Part shown: positions 37,825 to 47,371 of the stretch, in pieces
How positions within the stretch are numbered: position 1 is the stretch's first letter
Layout of the letters: each line of letters starts with the position of its first letter
From: Sanguibacter inulinus
GTDB lineage: Bacteria > Actinomycetota > Actinomycetes > Actinomycetales > Cellulomonadaceae
Length of the DNA stretch: 52,733 bases
NCBI RefSeq assembly: GCF_013415325.1
Contig: NZ_JACBYE010000028.1
Span: forward strand, 1 to 52,733
Reading direction: 5' to 3'
Made by a program: the position numbers and the translations under genes
Notes under the pieces: generated by a model
What the model was told of the DNA's origin: nothing
What the model saw: only the letters and a program-made list of their open reading frames with translations
The model's database searches: none

Positions 37825-38825
37825 GGCGGCCGACCCTCGCCGACGTCGCGGCGGTCGCGGGCGTCTCGGCGAAGAGCGTCTCGAACGTCCTGCTCGAGCG
37901 GCCCGGGGTCTCTGCCGCGACTCGCGAGCGGGTCCAGGCTGCGGTCGTGCAGGTCGGGTATGTGGTCAACGCCGCGGGGCGCGGGCTCGCCTCCGGGCGC
38001 ACCGGCCGGGTGGCCGTCGTGGTCCCGATGCTCTACCAGCCGTACTTCGCGGAGATGGCCGAGCGGACCATCCTCGCCCTCGAGGCGCGCGGCTTCTCGA
38101 CGACCCTGCGGATCGCCCCCGACAAGGCGTCCGAGCGTGCCGCTGTGCTGGGGGAGAGCACCCCGGACGTCGACGGGGTGATCATCTGCCCGCACGAGTT
38201 CGTCGGGCCGATGATCGAGGGGGTCACGCTCAGCAGACCCGTCGTGCAGCTCGGTGGCGCGCCGATCGACCGGCTCGACTGCGTGGTCATGGGGGAGCGC
38301 GAGGGCGCGTACCTCGCGGCACGGCACCTGCTCGAGTCTGGGCGGCGGCGCATCGCGCTCGTGTGGAACTCACCTGACGGCGAGCTGCCGAGCGGCGACA
38401 GGTACGACGGCTACCGCCAGGCGATCGGGGAGTTCGGCGTCGAGCTCGACCCCTCGCTCTACGCGAGCGGGTCCGACTGGGACCGGCGGACCTCGGGCTA
38501 CGAGGCGATGGTCGCGCTGCTGCGCTCGGGGGTGCGCTTCGACGCGGCGCTCTGCGTCAACGACGCGATCGCTGTCGGGGCCTTGCGCGCACTGCGCAGT
38601 CACGGCCGGCAGGTGCCCGACGACGTCGCCGTGACGGGCTTCGACGCAACCGACGAGGGCGAGTTCACCGTCCCGTCGCTTACCTCGGTCAGCCCGCGCA
38701 AGTCCGAGATGGTCGAGCACGCGGTGTCGATGCTCGTCGAGCGGATCGGCGGGCTGCAGGGCCCGGGACGGCACGTGCGGATCGGCGCGGACCTCGTGGT
38801 CCGGGACTCGACCGCGTCCCGCTGA
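37821..38825 (+). CDS. LacI-family transcriptional regulator 2
   Basis: This 334-aa regulator has its own helix-turn-helix (PTLADVAAVAGVSAKSVSNVLLERPGVS, about 4-31). Its effector domain (VAVVVPMLYQPYFAEMAERTILALE to VAVTGFDATDEGEFTVPSLTSVSP) is clearly different from that of its neighbour, so this is not a recent duplicate. It overlaps the first LacI gene by 4 nt and precedes the GH127 gene by 127 bp, where a dyad GTTGACAAC overlaps the -35 box. It may therefore control the importer operon while its partner controls GH27, or the two may form mixed complexes. That division is inference. Confidence 0.9.
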   Translation: MRRPTLADVAAVAGVSAKSVSNVLLERPGVSAATRERVQAAVVQVGYVVNAAGRGLASGRTGRVAVVVPMLYQPYFAEMAERTILALEARGFSTTLRIAPDKASERAAVLGESTPDVDGVIICPHEFVGPMIEGVTLSRPVVQLGGAPIDRLDCVVMGEREGAYLAARHLLESGRRRIALVWNSPDGELPSGDRYDGYRQAIGEFGVELDPSLYASGSDWDRRTSGYEAMVALLRSGVRFDAALCVNDAIAVGALRALRSHGRQVPDDVAVTGFDATDEGEFTVPSLTSVSPRKSEMVEHAVSMLVERIGGLQGPGRHVRIGADLVVRDSTASR

Positions 38826-38885
38826 GCGCGCTGGCGCGGAGCCGGTCTCGATCTGGTGACGCCAAGATCTCGTTCTTGTCTCGCT

Positions 38886-38916
38886 GTTGACAACGCTGAA
38901 CCATCGGGTCCAGACT
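38886..38916 (+). promoter_or_regulatory. Promoter of the GH127-importer operon with overlapping dyad
   Basis: TTGACA (38887-38892) and CAGACT (38911-38916) are spaced by 18 nt. The dyad GTTG-A-CAAC (38886-38894) covers the -35 box and would suit a LacI-family repressor, although it does not match the operator found upstream of GH27 and GH43. Confidence 0.55.
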
Positions 38917-38952
38917 CCAGTCAGCCACTTCAACGATGAAGGACCTAAACCC

Positions 38953-40887
38953 GTGACAGCACTCCCTGCTCCCCTCACGACTGCGCCCCGAGCGGCCGCA
39001 GCACCGGCCCTGCCGGTCGCCGACGTCGCCGCGCACCGCCCCCTCGACCTGCGCTCCGTGCGCCTGACGACCGGGACCCTCGCCGACTGGCAGAGCCTCA
39101 ACGCCGCCGCGACCATCCCGCACTGCATCGAGAACCTCGAGACCTCGGGCGTCATCGACAACCTGCGCCGCGTGGTCGGGGAGTCGGGCGCCGAGTACCG
39201 GGGCTTCGTCTTCGCAGACTCTGACCTGTACAAGGTGATCGAGGCCGTCGCGTGGGAGATCGCCCGGACCGGCACGACCGAGCACGACGCCTGGCTCGAC
39301 AGCGTCATCGGCCTCGTGGCCCGTGCCCAGGAGCCCAGCGGCTACGTCATGAGCTGGATCCAGGGCGTGCACCCCGAGAAGAAGTTTGCCGAGCTCGAGT
39401 GGACGCACGAGATGTACGTCCTCGGCCACATGGTCCAGGCGGCCGTCGCCCTCGACCGCGCCAACGGGCGCCACGACCTGCTCGACATCGCCCGGGCTTT
39501 TGTCGACCTGGTCGACCGCCGCTTCGGACCGGGCCGCGACGACGGCATCTGCGGGCACCCGGAGATCGAGACCGCCCTCGTCGAGCTCTACCGCCACACC
39601 GGCGAGCAGCGGTACCTCACGCTCGCCGTGCGGATGATCGACCTGCGCGGCACCGGGCTGCTCAAGGTCGGCGGGCTCGGCGCCCGGTACTTCCAGGACC
39701 ACGCGCCGGTCCGCGAGGCCACCGACGCCGTCGGCCACGCCGTCCGCCAGCTGTACCTCGACGCCGGTGTCACCGACGCGTACCTGGAGAACGGCGACAC
39801 GACGCTGCTCGCCGCGATGGATGCCCAGTGGTCGAGCGTGCACGAGCGCAAGATGTACCTCTCCGGCGCCTTCGGCTCGCGGCACCGCGACGAGGCCTTC
39901 GGCGACGACTACGAGCTGCCGAGCGAGCGCGCCTACGCCGAGACCTGCGCGACCATCGCCGACCTGCACTGGACGTGGCGCATGCTGCTCGCCGGTGGCG
40001 CGGCCGGCACGGCGCGCTACGCCGAGACCATCGAGCGCGAGGTGCACAACGCCCTCGCCGCCTCGGTCGACGCGACGGGCACCAAGTTCTTCTACTCCAA
40101 CCCCCTGCAGCAGCGGCCCGACCGGTTCTCGGAGGAGAACGCCCCGCGCGAGCGCACCCCTTGGTACGCCTGCGCATGCTGCCCGCCGAACATCGCCCGG
40201 ACCGTCGCGCAGATGTCGTCCTACGTCGCGTCGACCACGCCCGCCCAGGGCGGCCAGCCCGGCGGCGAGCTGTGGCTGCACCAGATCGCCGCGGCCGAGA
40301 TCGACCTGCCCGAGCACCTCGGCGACGGCGTGCTGCGCGTCGAGACGACCTACCCGGCAGGGGCGACCGTCGAGATCACCGTGCACGGTCGTGTCGAGCC
40401 TGGCGCCCGGCTCGCCGTCCGCGTGCCGAGCTGGTCGGCGGCGAGCACGCTCGCTACGCCGGGTGGCGCAGTCGCCGCGAGCGACGACGGCTACGCGCAC
40501 GTCGACCTCGTCGAGGGCGCGACGTACACGCTCGAGCTCGACGTCTCGCCTCGGTGGACGCGCGGTCACCACAAGGTGGACGCGATCCGCGGGTGCCTCG
40601 CTCTCGAGCGAGGACCCGTCGTCTACTGCATCGAGCAGGCCAGCCTGCCCGAGGGTGCCGTCGTCGACGACCTCGTGCTCACCGGCGACGCCGCCGTCGA
40701 CGCCGGTCCGCGCGAGCTGCACGTCACGGTGACGTCGGCCGCGGCCGAGAGCGAGCTCTACCCCTCGGGGGTGGCCGGAAGCCAGGCCCCTGACGCCACG
40801 ACCTTCACAGTCCCGGCCATCCCGTTCTCGACCTGGGGCAACGCTGCTCCGGGCGCGATGCGGGTGTGGCTCCCCGTCCGCACCTGA
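38953..40887 (+). CDS. GH127 beta-L-arabinofuranosidase
   Basis: This 644-aa enzyme matches GH127 (HypBA1-like), which removes beta-L-arabinofuranose. The unusual zinc site and cysteine nucleophile are present: Glu330 and Cys332 in YAETCATI, and Cys409-Cys410 in CACCPPN. These have the same spacing as Glu338, Cys340, Cys417 and Cys418 of HypBA1. Glu314 in HRDEAFG corresponds to the acid/base Glu322. The catalytic alpha/alpha barrel is followed by beta domains. No signal peptide. The GTG at 38953 has AAGGA upstream. First gene of the importer operon, so it probably processes the imported oligosaccharide. Confidence 0.92.
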   Translation: MTALPAPLTTAPRAAAAPALPVADVAAHRPLDLRSVRLTTGTLADWQSLNAAATIPHCIENLETSGVIDNLRRVVGESGAEYRGFVFADSDLYKVIEAVAWEIARTGTTEHDAWLDSVIGLVARAQEPSGYVMSWIQGVHPEKKFAELEWTHEMYVLGHMVQAAVALDRANGRHDLLDIARAFVDLVDRRFGPGRDDGICGHPEIETALVELYRHTGEQRYLTLAVRMIDLRGTGLLKVGGLGARYFQDHAPVREATDAVGHAVRQLYLDAGVTDAYLENGDTTLLAAMDAQWSSVHERKMYLSGAFGSRHRDEAFGDDYELPSERAYAETCATIADLHWTWRMLLAGGAAGTARYAETIEREVHNALAASVDATGTKFFYSNPLQQRPDRFSEENAPRERTPWYACACCPPNIARTVAQMSSYVASTTPAQGGQPGGELWLHQIAAAEIDLPEHLGDGVLRVETTYPAGATVEITVHGRVEPGARLAVRVPSWSAASTLATPGGAVAASDDGYAHVDLVEGATYTLELDVSPRWTRGHHKVDAIRGCLALERGPVVYCIEQASLPEGAVVDDLVLTGDAAVDAGPRELHVTVTSAAAESELYPSGVAGSQAPDATTFTVPAIPFSTWGNAAPGAMRVWLPVRT

Positions 40888-41081
40888 CCACCTGAGGGCC
40901 CGGCCACCCGGCCGGGTCCGTGACCGCACGGACCACCGCCGTGCACCGCACGTCCGCACCTCCGCAGGACAGCCCGTCTGCTCGTCCGGCTCTCACCTGC
41001 TGCTCTCACGCACTGCTTCTCACCACCCCTGCTGCACCCCCACCCGCGCCAGCGTCGGCGCGCGTCTCAAGGAGGAGACCC

Positions 41082-42698
41082 ATGTCCCAGCACCGAAGCG
41101 CCCGGTCGCGGAAGGCCGCGGTCACCGTGGCGTTCATGGCCACAGCGTCGCTCGTCCTGTCTGCCTGCGGAGGTGGCGGCGACTCCGACGCCGGGGGCGG
41201 CGACGGCAACGAGGTGACGATCCTCGTGACCAAGCACCCGCTGACCAAGCCGATGAGCGAGATGGCGTGGGTGACCGAGCTCGAGGAGAAGGCGGACGTG
41301 ACGATCCGCTGGGAAGAGGTCTCGGCCGACTGGGACCAGAAGAAGAACCCGCTGCTGGCCGCAGGTGACGTGCCCGACCTCATCATCGGCCCGAACGCGA
41401 TCACCGACTCCGACCTCGCGACCTTCGGGACGCTCTTCGAAGACCTCGGCGACGACATGGACGCCCTGCCCAACGTGCAGGCCATGTTCGACGAGGTCGA
41501 CGGCGCCGAGGCGATGGCCACCTCCCTCGAGGGCCCGGTCTACTCGCTGCCCTCGTACAAGCGGTTCTGGCCGCAGGCGATCACGCACCAGTACATCAAC
41601 CAGCAGTGGCTCGACACCCTCGGCCTCGAGACGCCGACCACCTGGGACGAGCTCTTCGACGTGCTCGTCGCCTTCAAGGACGGCGACCCCAACGGCAACG
41701 GCCAGGCTGACGAGATCCCCCTCGACTTCTCGCCTGTGGGCACCACGGGCTTCGGGTACTTCCAGCCGACCGCGCTGCTCGGCAGCACGGGCATGACCAT
41801 CTCGGGCGGTGGCGGCTCGGGGATCTTCGTCGAGGACGGCACGGTCGCGAACTTCTTCGTCGACGAGCGCTACAAGGACGTCGTGGCCTTCCTCAACCAG
41901 TGCTGGGAGGCCGGGCTCATCAGCGAGGAGGCCTTCACGCAGGACTACTCGACGTACCAGTCGGTCGCCCGTGGCACCGGCGACGAAGCCCGGGTCGGGT
42001 TCTCGTGGGGCTGGTCCGGCTCGGACCGCTTCGGTCCCGGGGTGTACGAGCAGTACGCGCCGATGGCACCGCTCATGGCCGAGGCCGGCCAGTCGGAGAC
42101 GCCGTCGTGGTCCTACGACTACGAGAACCTCACGCGCAACCACCTGACGATGTCCGCCCAGGCGGCCAACAAGGACGCCGTGCTGCGGGTTGTCAACGAG
42201 CTGTACAGCGCGGACACCTCCATGCAGGAGCTCTTCGGGGACATCGGCCCCAACGTGGAGAAGGTCTCGGACACCGAGTACAAGGTGCTGCCGCCCGCTG
42301 ACACGAACCTCGACCCGTCGACGTGGAAGTGGACCTCGTCCCTCGCGGACAACGGCGCGTTCTACATCCGCGAAGACGCGACGGTCGAGCTCCCGGCCGA
42401 CCTCGCCGAGGCCGTCGAGGACGCCGTGCCGCTCCAGCCCGCCTTCGACGCCCTCGACGTCGACGCGAACGTGTGGCCCGGACCGTTCATCAAGATGTCG
42501 TCCGAGGACCTCAGCACCATCTCGCTCAACAACACCGCGATCTTCGGTGTCGCGATGCCCAAGTTCGCCGAGTGGATCACCTCCGGTGGCGTCGAAGAGC
42601 AGTGGGACGACTACGTCACCCAGCTCGAGGGCCTCGGCGTGACGCAGAACGACGAGCTGCACCAGAAGTACTACGACGACTACATCGCGTCGAAGTAG
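41082..42698 (+). CDS. Extracellular solute-binding lipoprotein of a CUT1-type importer
   Basis: This 538-aa protein captures a sugar outside the cell and delivers it to the permeases that follow. It has a lipoprotein signal (ASLVLSAC, Cys29) and a Gly/Asp-rich tether. The binding fold includes an EF-hand-like calcium loop (DGDPNGNGQADEIPL, about 203-217), as in LplA/AlgQ-type binding proteins. The length of about 540 aa is typical of that group, which binds large or charged oligosaccharides. Start ATG 41082 has a very strong AAGGAGGAG site. The 194-bp gap from the GH127 gene shows no clear promoter, so both are probably co-transcribed. Confidence 0.9.
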   Translation: MSQHRSARSRKAAVTVAFMATASLVLSACGGGGDSDAGGGDGNEVTILVTKHPLTKPMSEMAWVTELEEKADVTIRWEEVSADWDQKKNPLLAAGDVPDLIIGPNAITDSDLATFGTLFEDLGDDMDALPNVQAMFDEVDGAEAMATSLEGPVYSLPSYKRFWPQAITHQYINQQWLDTLGLETPTTWDELFDVLVAFKDGDPNGNGQADEIPLDFSPVGTTGFGYFQPTALLGSTGMTISGGGGSGIFVEDGTVANFFVDERYKDVVAFLNQCWEAGLISEEAFTQDYSTYQSVARGTGDEARVGFSWGWSGSDRFGPGVYEQYAPMAPLMAEAGQSETPSWSYDYENLTRNHLTMSAQAANKDAVLRVVNELYSADTSMQELFGDIGPNVEKVSDTEYKVLPPADTNLDPSTWKWTSSLADNGAFYIREDATVELPADLAEAVEDAVPLQPAFDALDVDANVWPGPFIKMSSEDLSTISLNNTAIFGVAMPKFAEWITSGGVEEQWDDYVTQLEGLGVTQNDELHQKYYDDYIASK

Positions 42699-42707
42699 GA
42701 GTGCGTC

Positions 42708-43682
42708 ATGGCACTGACGCTCGACAAGCCCCCGAAGGCAGGGAAGATCACGGTCGTCGGGAAGCCGACCGGGGCTGGCCCCCGGATGAGGCGGCACTTC
42801 TCCCGGCAGTGGCAGCTGTGGGTCATGCTCATCCCGGCGATCGGGTTCACGGCGCTGTTCGCCTACGGGCCCATGTACGGGATCCAGCTGGCGTTCCGGG
42901 AGTTCGACTTCACCAAAGGTCTGACCGGTGGTGAGTGGGTCGGCCTGAAGTACTTCGTCAAGTTCTTCGAGTCGCCCCAGTTCTGGACGCTCATGCGCAA
43001 CACCGCGACCATCAGCCTCACCACGCTGGTGTTCGGGTTCATCGCGCCGATCATCCTCGCGATCCTCGTCAACCAGGTGATCAGCCGACGCCGCAAGCGC
43101 TTCACGCAGACCGCGACGTACCTGCCGCACTTCATCTCGATCGTCGTGATCGTCGGCATGCTGCAGGTGTTCTTGTCGCCGAGCACGGGGCTCATCACGC
43201 GGTTCCTCGGGTTCTTCGGCATCGAGGGGGTCAACTTCCTCGGGAGCACGAGCACCTTCGTGCCTGTGTACGTGATCTCCGAGGTGTGGCAGCACTGCGG
43301 GTGGAACTCGATCATCTATCTCGCGGCGCTGGCCGGCGTGAACACCCAGCTGTACGAGGCGGCGCGGATCGACGGGGCCAACAGGTTCCAGGTGATCCGG
43401 CACATCGACTTCCCGGCGCTCGTGCCGACGATGGTCGTGCTGCTGATCCTCAACATGGGCGGCGTGCTCAACGCGGGCTTCGAGAAGATCTTCCTCATGC
43501 AGAACACGTTGAACCTGCCGGTCTCCGAGGTGATCTCCACGTACGTGTACAAGATCGGCATCATCGGCTCGCAGTTCAGCTATTCGACGGCGATCGGGCT
43601 GTTCAACACGGCCATCAACTTCGCGTTCCTCGTGATCACCAACCAGATCGCGAAGCGCGTCTCCAACACGAGCCTGTGGTGA
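42708..43682 (+). CDS. Sugar ABC transporter permease 1 (LplB/UgpA-like)
   Basis: This 324-aa permease has six predicted membrane helices after a basic N-terminal segment. The EAA loop, which contacts the ATPase, is YEAARIDGANRFQVIRHIDFPAL (about 221-243). It resembles LplB-type permeases that accompany YtcQ/LplA-like binding proteins. It starts 9 bp after the binding-protein gene with a GGAG-type site and is followed 10 bp later by the second permease. No ATPase gene lies in the operon, so a shared MsmK/UgpC-type ATPase encoded elsewhere must energise it. Confidence 0.93.
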   Translation: MALTLDKPPKAGKITVVGKPTGAGPRMRRHFSRQWQLWVMLIPAIGFTALFAYGPMYGIQLAFREFDFTKGLTGGEWVGLKYFVKFFESPQFWTLMRNTATISLTTLVFGFIAPIILAILVNQVISRRRKRFTQTATYLPHFISIVVIVGMLQVFLSPSTGLITRFLGFFGIEGVNFLGSTSTFVPVYVISEVWQHCGWNSIIYLAALAGVNTQLYEAARIDGANRFQVIRHIDFPALVPTMVVLLILNMGGVLNAGFEKIFLMQNTLNLPVSEVISTYVYKIGIIGSQFSYSTAIGLFNTAINFAFLVITNQIAKRVSNTSLW

Positions 43683-43692
43683 AGGGAAACCC

Positions 43693-44601
43693 ATGAGCAC
43701 GCTCACACGGCTCCGGAGCCGCACGCCCGGCGACATCGCCTTCACGGTCCTGGTCACGGTCTCGCTCGTGGTCATCGTCTTCGTGACGCTGTACCCGATC
43801 TACTTCGTCATGATCGCCTCTGTCAGCGCCCCGGCGCTGGTCCAGTCCGGCGACGTCTCGTTCATCCCCAAGGGCATCAACTGGTTCGGGTACGAGCAGA
43901 TCCTCAACGACGCCCGCATCTGGAACGGCTACAAGAACACGCTCATCTACACGGTGCTCGGCACGGCCGTGAACATGCTCGTGACGATCCCGGCGGCCTA
44001 CGCGCTGTCGCGTCGCGACTTCGCGGCACGGCGTCCGCTCATGCTGTTCTTCGCCTTCACGATGTTCTTCAACGGCGGTCTGATCCCCACGTACATGCTG
44101 TACAAGGAGATCGGCCTGCTCAACAACATGTGGGTGTTCATCCTGCCGTCGGCCCTCAACGTGTACAACCTCATCATCGCGAGGGCGTTCTACGAGAACT
44201 CCCTCCCGGAGGAGCTGTACGAGGCGGCGACCCTCGACGGGGCGAACCACTTCCAGTTCTTCTTCAAGATGGCGATCCCGCTGTCGAAGGCGATCTTGTC
44301 GGTCATCATGCTGTACTACATCGTCCAGCACTGGAACGACTTCTTCACGGGTCTGATCTTCATCCGGGACTACGACAAGCAACCCCTGCAGATCGTGCTG
44401 CGCGACATCCTCATCTCGAACACCGCCTTCGCGGGCGGTGCCGGTGGGGCCGGTGGCACGGGTGGTGGGTATGGCCAGCAGTTCGCGGACCAGATCAAGT
44501 ACGGCGTCATCGTGGTCTCCACGTTGCCGGTGATCATCCTCTACCCCTTCTTGCAGAAGTACTTCGAGAAGGGCGTCATGATCGGGTCGGTGAAGGGATG
44601 A
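43693..44601 (+). CDS. Sugar ABC transporter permease 2 (YtcP/LplC-like)
   Basis: This 302-aa permease has six helices and the EAA loop YEAATLDGANHFQFFFKMAIPLS (about 176-198). It forms the transmembrane pore with permease 1. MFFNGGLIPTYMLYKEIGLLNN is characteristic of the LplC/YtcP group. An unusual Gly-rich stretch (AGGAGGAGGTGGGYGQ, about residues 247-262) lies in the external loop before the last helix. Its stop overlaps the start of the YesL-like gene. The start ATG 43693 follows GAAGGGAA. Confidence 0.92.
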   Translation: MSTLTRLRSRTPGDIAFTVLVTVSLVVIVFVTLYPIYFVMIASVSAPALVQSGDVSFIPKGINWFGYEQILNDARIWNGYKNTLIYTVLGTAVNMLVTIPAAYALSRRDFAARRPLMLFFAFTMFFNGGLIPTYMLYKEIGLLNNMWVFILPSALNVYNLIIARAFYENSLPEELYEAATLDGANHFQFFFKMAIPLSKAILSVIMLYYIVQHWNDFFTGLIFIRDYDKQPLQIVLRDILISNTAFAGGAGGAGGTGGGYGQQFADQIKYGVIVVSTLPVIILYPFLQKYFEKGVMIGSVKG

Positions 44602-45308
44602 ACCGCGTCCTCGGGTGGCACACCCGCATCGGCGACGCCGGTCTGCGGCTCGCGTACCTCCAGCTGCTGTGGATCATCCACACGCTGCTCGGCGCCGTGG
44701 TCTTCGGCGCCTACCCGGCCACCGCGGCTGTCTTCGCGGTGCTGCGGCGGGACCGCATGGAGGCCGACGGGTGGGCCGGCGCGGCTGACCGCCCGTCGGT
44801 CTGGCGGGAGTTCCACGACGCCTGGCGCTCCGAGCTGGTGAGCGCCAACGTCATCGGCGTGGTGCTCACCGCGGGGTGGGCGGTGGTCGTCTACGACCAC
44901 CGGCTGCTCCGGGCTGTCGACATGGGTGTCGCTGGGCCCGCGCTCCAGGGCGTGCTGTGGCTGCTCACGCTGCTGCTGCTCGTCATGAGCTCGACGGTCT
45001 TCGTGCTGCACGCGCACTTCGCGGAGAGCCCCGGGCGGATCTTGCGGCGCAGCGCCGTGCTGACGATCGCTCGGCCCGTGCTCGCGCTCATGTGCGCGGC
45101 TGTGCTCGCTGTCGCGCTCGGGCTGTACTACCTGCTGCCCGGTCTGGGGATCGTGTTCGGGGTCGTCGCCCCGGCCTTCGCGATCGTCGGGTACGTGTGG
45201 CAGACGGGCGTGCTGCCGCGGGCGGCGGGTGATGCGGTTCCTCTTCCTCCCTCCCGCGACGGTGCGGGTGCGACCACTGATCTCAGCAAGGAGACCTCAC
45301 GTGTCTGA
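44598..45308 (+). CDS. DUF624 / YesL-like membrane protein
   Basis: This 236-aa membrane protein has five or six predicted helices and the DUF624 opening (GDAGLRLAYLQLLWIIHTLLGAVVFGAYPATAAVFAVLR). YesL-like proteins occur in oligosaccharide uptake operons of Gram-positive bacteria beside YtcP/LplB-type permeases; their role is unknown but may be to assist the transporter. Its ATG overlaps permease 2 by 4 nt, and its 3' end overlaps the GH31 start by 8 nt, so translation of the three genes is linked. The C-terminal 25 residues are hydrophilic and overlap the GH31 ribosome-binding site. Confidence 0.85.
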   Translation: MNRVLGWHTRIGDAGLRLAYLQLLWIIHTLLGAVVFGAYPATAAVFAVLRRDRMEADGWAGAADRPSVWREFHDAWRSELVSANVIGVVLTAGWAVVVYDHRLLRAVDMGVAGPALQGVLWLLTLLLLVMSSTVFVLHAHFAESPGRILRRSAVLTIARPVLALMCAAVLAVALGLYYLLPGLGIVFGVVAPAFAIVGYVWQTGVLPRAAGDAVPLPPSRDGAGATTDLSKETSRV

Positions 45309-47328
45309 CGCCTTTGTCATCAAATCCGACCGTCTCGTCTGGCGGGGGAGCGGCGAGACCGTCGTGGTCGAGCCCTGGGGGGCCGACTCGGTGCGCGTGC
45401 GCGCCGCGCTCGGTGGGCCGGTGACAGACACCGACTGGGCGCTGCTGCCGCAGGAGGCTGCGTCCGGGGTCAGCGTGACTGTCGACGGTGACGTCGCAAC
45501 GCTCACCCACGGTGAGATCCGGGTGGTGGCCACGTCGAGGGAGTACTACGACTGGCAGGCCCAGTACACACGGTCGCGGTGCCGGCTCGAGTTCTTCGAT
45601 TCACGTGGAACCTTGCTCTTCGCCGAGGAGGAAGACGGCGGGGCGCTCAAGCTGCGGGCCCGCGACTACGACGCGCTGCCCGGCGGGACGCACCGCGCGA
45701 GGGTGTCGTTGGTCGGGGCGCGCGACGAGAAGCTCTACGGCATGGGGCAGTACCAGCAAGACCTGCTCGACCTCAAGGGCTCGACCGTCGAGCTCGCGCA
45801 CCGCAACTCGCAGGTCTCGGTGCCCTTTGTCATGTCGAGCGCAGGCTACGGCTTTCTCTGGCACAACCCGGCGATCGGACGCGCGACCTTCGCGACCAAC
45901 CGCACCGAGTGGGTGGCCGAGTCGACCACCCAGATCGACTACTGGGTGACGGCCGGCGCGACGCCCACAGACATTGCGCGGAACTACGCGACCGCGACAG
46001 GGCACGCGCCGATGATGCCCGAGCACGGTCTCGGGTTCTGGCAGTGCAAGCTGCGGTACTCCTCGCAGGAGGAGCTGCTCACGGTCGCGCGCGAGCACCA
46101 CCGGCGCGGGCTGCCGATGGACGTGATCGTCGCGGACTTCTTCCACTGGCCCAAGATGGGCGACTTCAGGTTCGAGGACGAGTTCTGGCCGGACCCGGAG
46201 GCGATGGTCGCCGAGCTGGCTGAGATGGGCATCGAGCTCATGGTGTCGGTGTGGCCGCAGGTGTCGCTCGAGTCGGAGAACTTCGCCGAGCTCGACCGCC
46301 TCGGGTACCTGGTGCGGTCGAACCGGGGGGTGGACATCCAGATGAGCTTCGAGGGACCGAGCCGGTTCCTCGACGTGACCAACCCCGCCGCCCGTGAGTG
46401 GCTGTGGGCGAAGCTGCGCGTCAACTACCCCGGGGTCAAGCTGTTCTGGCTCGACGAGGCCGAGCCGGAGTACGCCTTCTTCGAGTTCGGCGCGTACTCG
46501 TACTACGCCGGGCAGGTGCTCGAGGTCGGGAATGTCTATCCACAGCTGTTCTCACGGGCTGTGTATGACGGGCAGGTGGCTGACGGCCAGAGCGACCCGG
46601 TGAACCTCGTGCGCTGCGCGTGGGCTGGGTCGCAGCGGTACGGGGCGCTCGTGTGGTCGGGAGACATCCACTCGTCCTTCCCGTCGATGCGGCGGCAGGT
46701 GACTGCTGGGATCCACATGGGTGTCGCGGGGATCCCGTGGTTCACCACGGACATCGGCGGCTTCGGGGGAGGGCGGGTCGACGACCCGGCGTTCCACGAG
46801 CTGCTGGTGCGGTGGTTCCAGATGGGGACCTTCATGCCGGTGATGCGGCTGCACGGGGACCGGGGGCCGTCGCACGAGGTGCGTGCTGCTGACGGGTCGC
46901 GGCGCTGCAACTCCGGGGCGGACAACGAGCTGTGGTCGTACGGGGACGAGGTGTACGGGATCTTGTCGCGGTACGTGCACCTGCGCGAAGAGATGCGGGA
47001 GTACACGCGGGGGTTGATGGAGGCTGCGCATGTCGACGGGCAGCCGGTGATGCGGGGGCTGTTCCACGACTTCCCGGAGGATGCTGCGGCGTGGGATGTG
47101 GCGGACCAGTTCTTGTACGGGCCTTCGTTGTTGGTGGCGCCTGTGCTGGAGGCTGCGGCGCGGACGCGGCGGGTGTACCTGCCGGCGGGGGCGTCGTGGA
47201 CGTCGCTCGCGACGGGGGAGCGGTTCGACGGTGGGGTGTGGGTCGAGGTTGAGGCTCCGCTCGACGTCATCCCGGTGTTCGCGCGGGACGAGGCGCTCGC
47301 GGAGCTGGTCGGTCGGACCGTCGGCTGA
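45301..47328 (+). CDS. GH31 alpha-glycosidase, probable alpha-xylosidase
   Basis: This 675-aa enzyme has the GH31 layout: an N-terminal beta-sandwich, a TIM barrel and C-terminal beta domains. The nucleophile is Asp385 in LFWLDEAEP and the acid/base Asp455 in VWSGDIHSSF. Other family marks are YGMGQYQ, GFWQCKLRY and GIPWFTTDIGGF. The FWLDEAEP form and Trp-rich +1 region suggest alpha-xylosidase rather than alpha-glucosidase, but specificity should not be read from motifs alone. No signal peptide. The GTG at 45301 is preferred for AAGGAG upstream and overlaps the YesL-like gene. Last gene of the operon, ended by a hairpin. Confidence 0.9.
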   Translation: MSDAFVIKSDRLVWRGSGETVVVEPWGADSVRVRAALGGPVTDTDWALLPQEAASGVSVTVDGDVATLTHGEIRVVATSREYYDWQAQYTRSRCRLEFFDSRGTLLFAEEEDGGALKLRARDYDALPGGTHRARVSLVGARDEKLYGMGQYQQDLLDLKGSTVELAHRNSQVSVPFVMSSAGYGFLWHNPAIGRATFATNRTEWVAESTTQIDYWVTAGATPTDIARNYATATGHAPMMPEHGLGFWQCKLRYSSQEELLTVAREHHRRGLPMDVIVADFFHWPKMGDFRFEDEFWPDPEAMVAELAEMGIELMVSVWPQVSLESENFAELDRLGYLVRSNRGVDIQMSFEGPSRFLDVTNPAAREWLWAKLRVNYPGVKLFWLDEAEPEYAFFEFGAYSYYAGQVLEVGNVYPQLFSRAVYDGQVADGQSDPVNLVRCAWAGSQRYGALVWSGDIHSSFPSMRRQVTAGIHMGVAGIPWFTTDIGGFGGGRVDDPAFHELLVRWFQMGTFMPVMRLHGDRGPSHEVRAADGSRRCNSGADNELWSYGDEVYGILSRYVHLREEMREYTRGLMEAAHVDGQPVMRGLFHDFPEDAAAWDVADQFLYGPSLLVAPVLEAAARTRRVYLPAGASWTSLATGERFDGGVWVEVEAPLDVIPVFARDEALAELVGRTVG

Positions 47329-47371
47329 CGCAAGGTACGAACGGCTGCCCGCTTCGGGGCAGTATGCATGT

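Noticed and set aside
38886-38894. A third copy of the GH27/GH43 operator upstream of GH127
   Set aside because: The dyad GTTGACAAC differs clearly from TGTGAACGTTAACA; reported only as a separate overlapping dyad.
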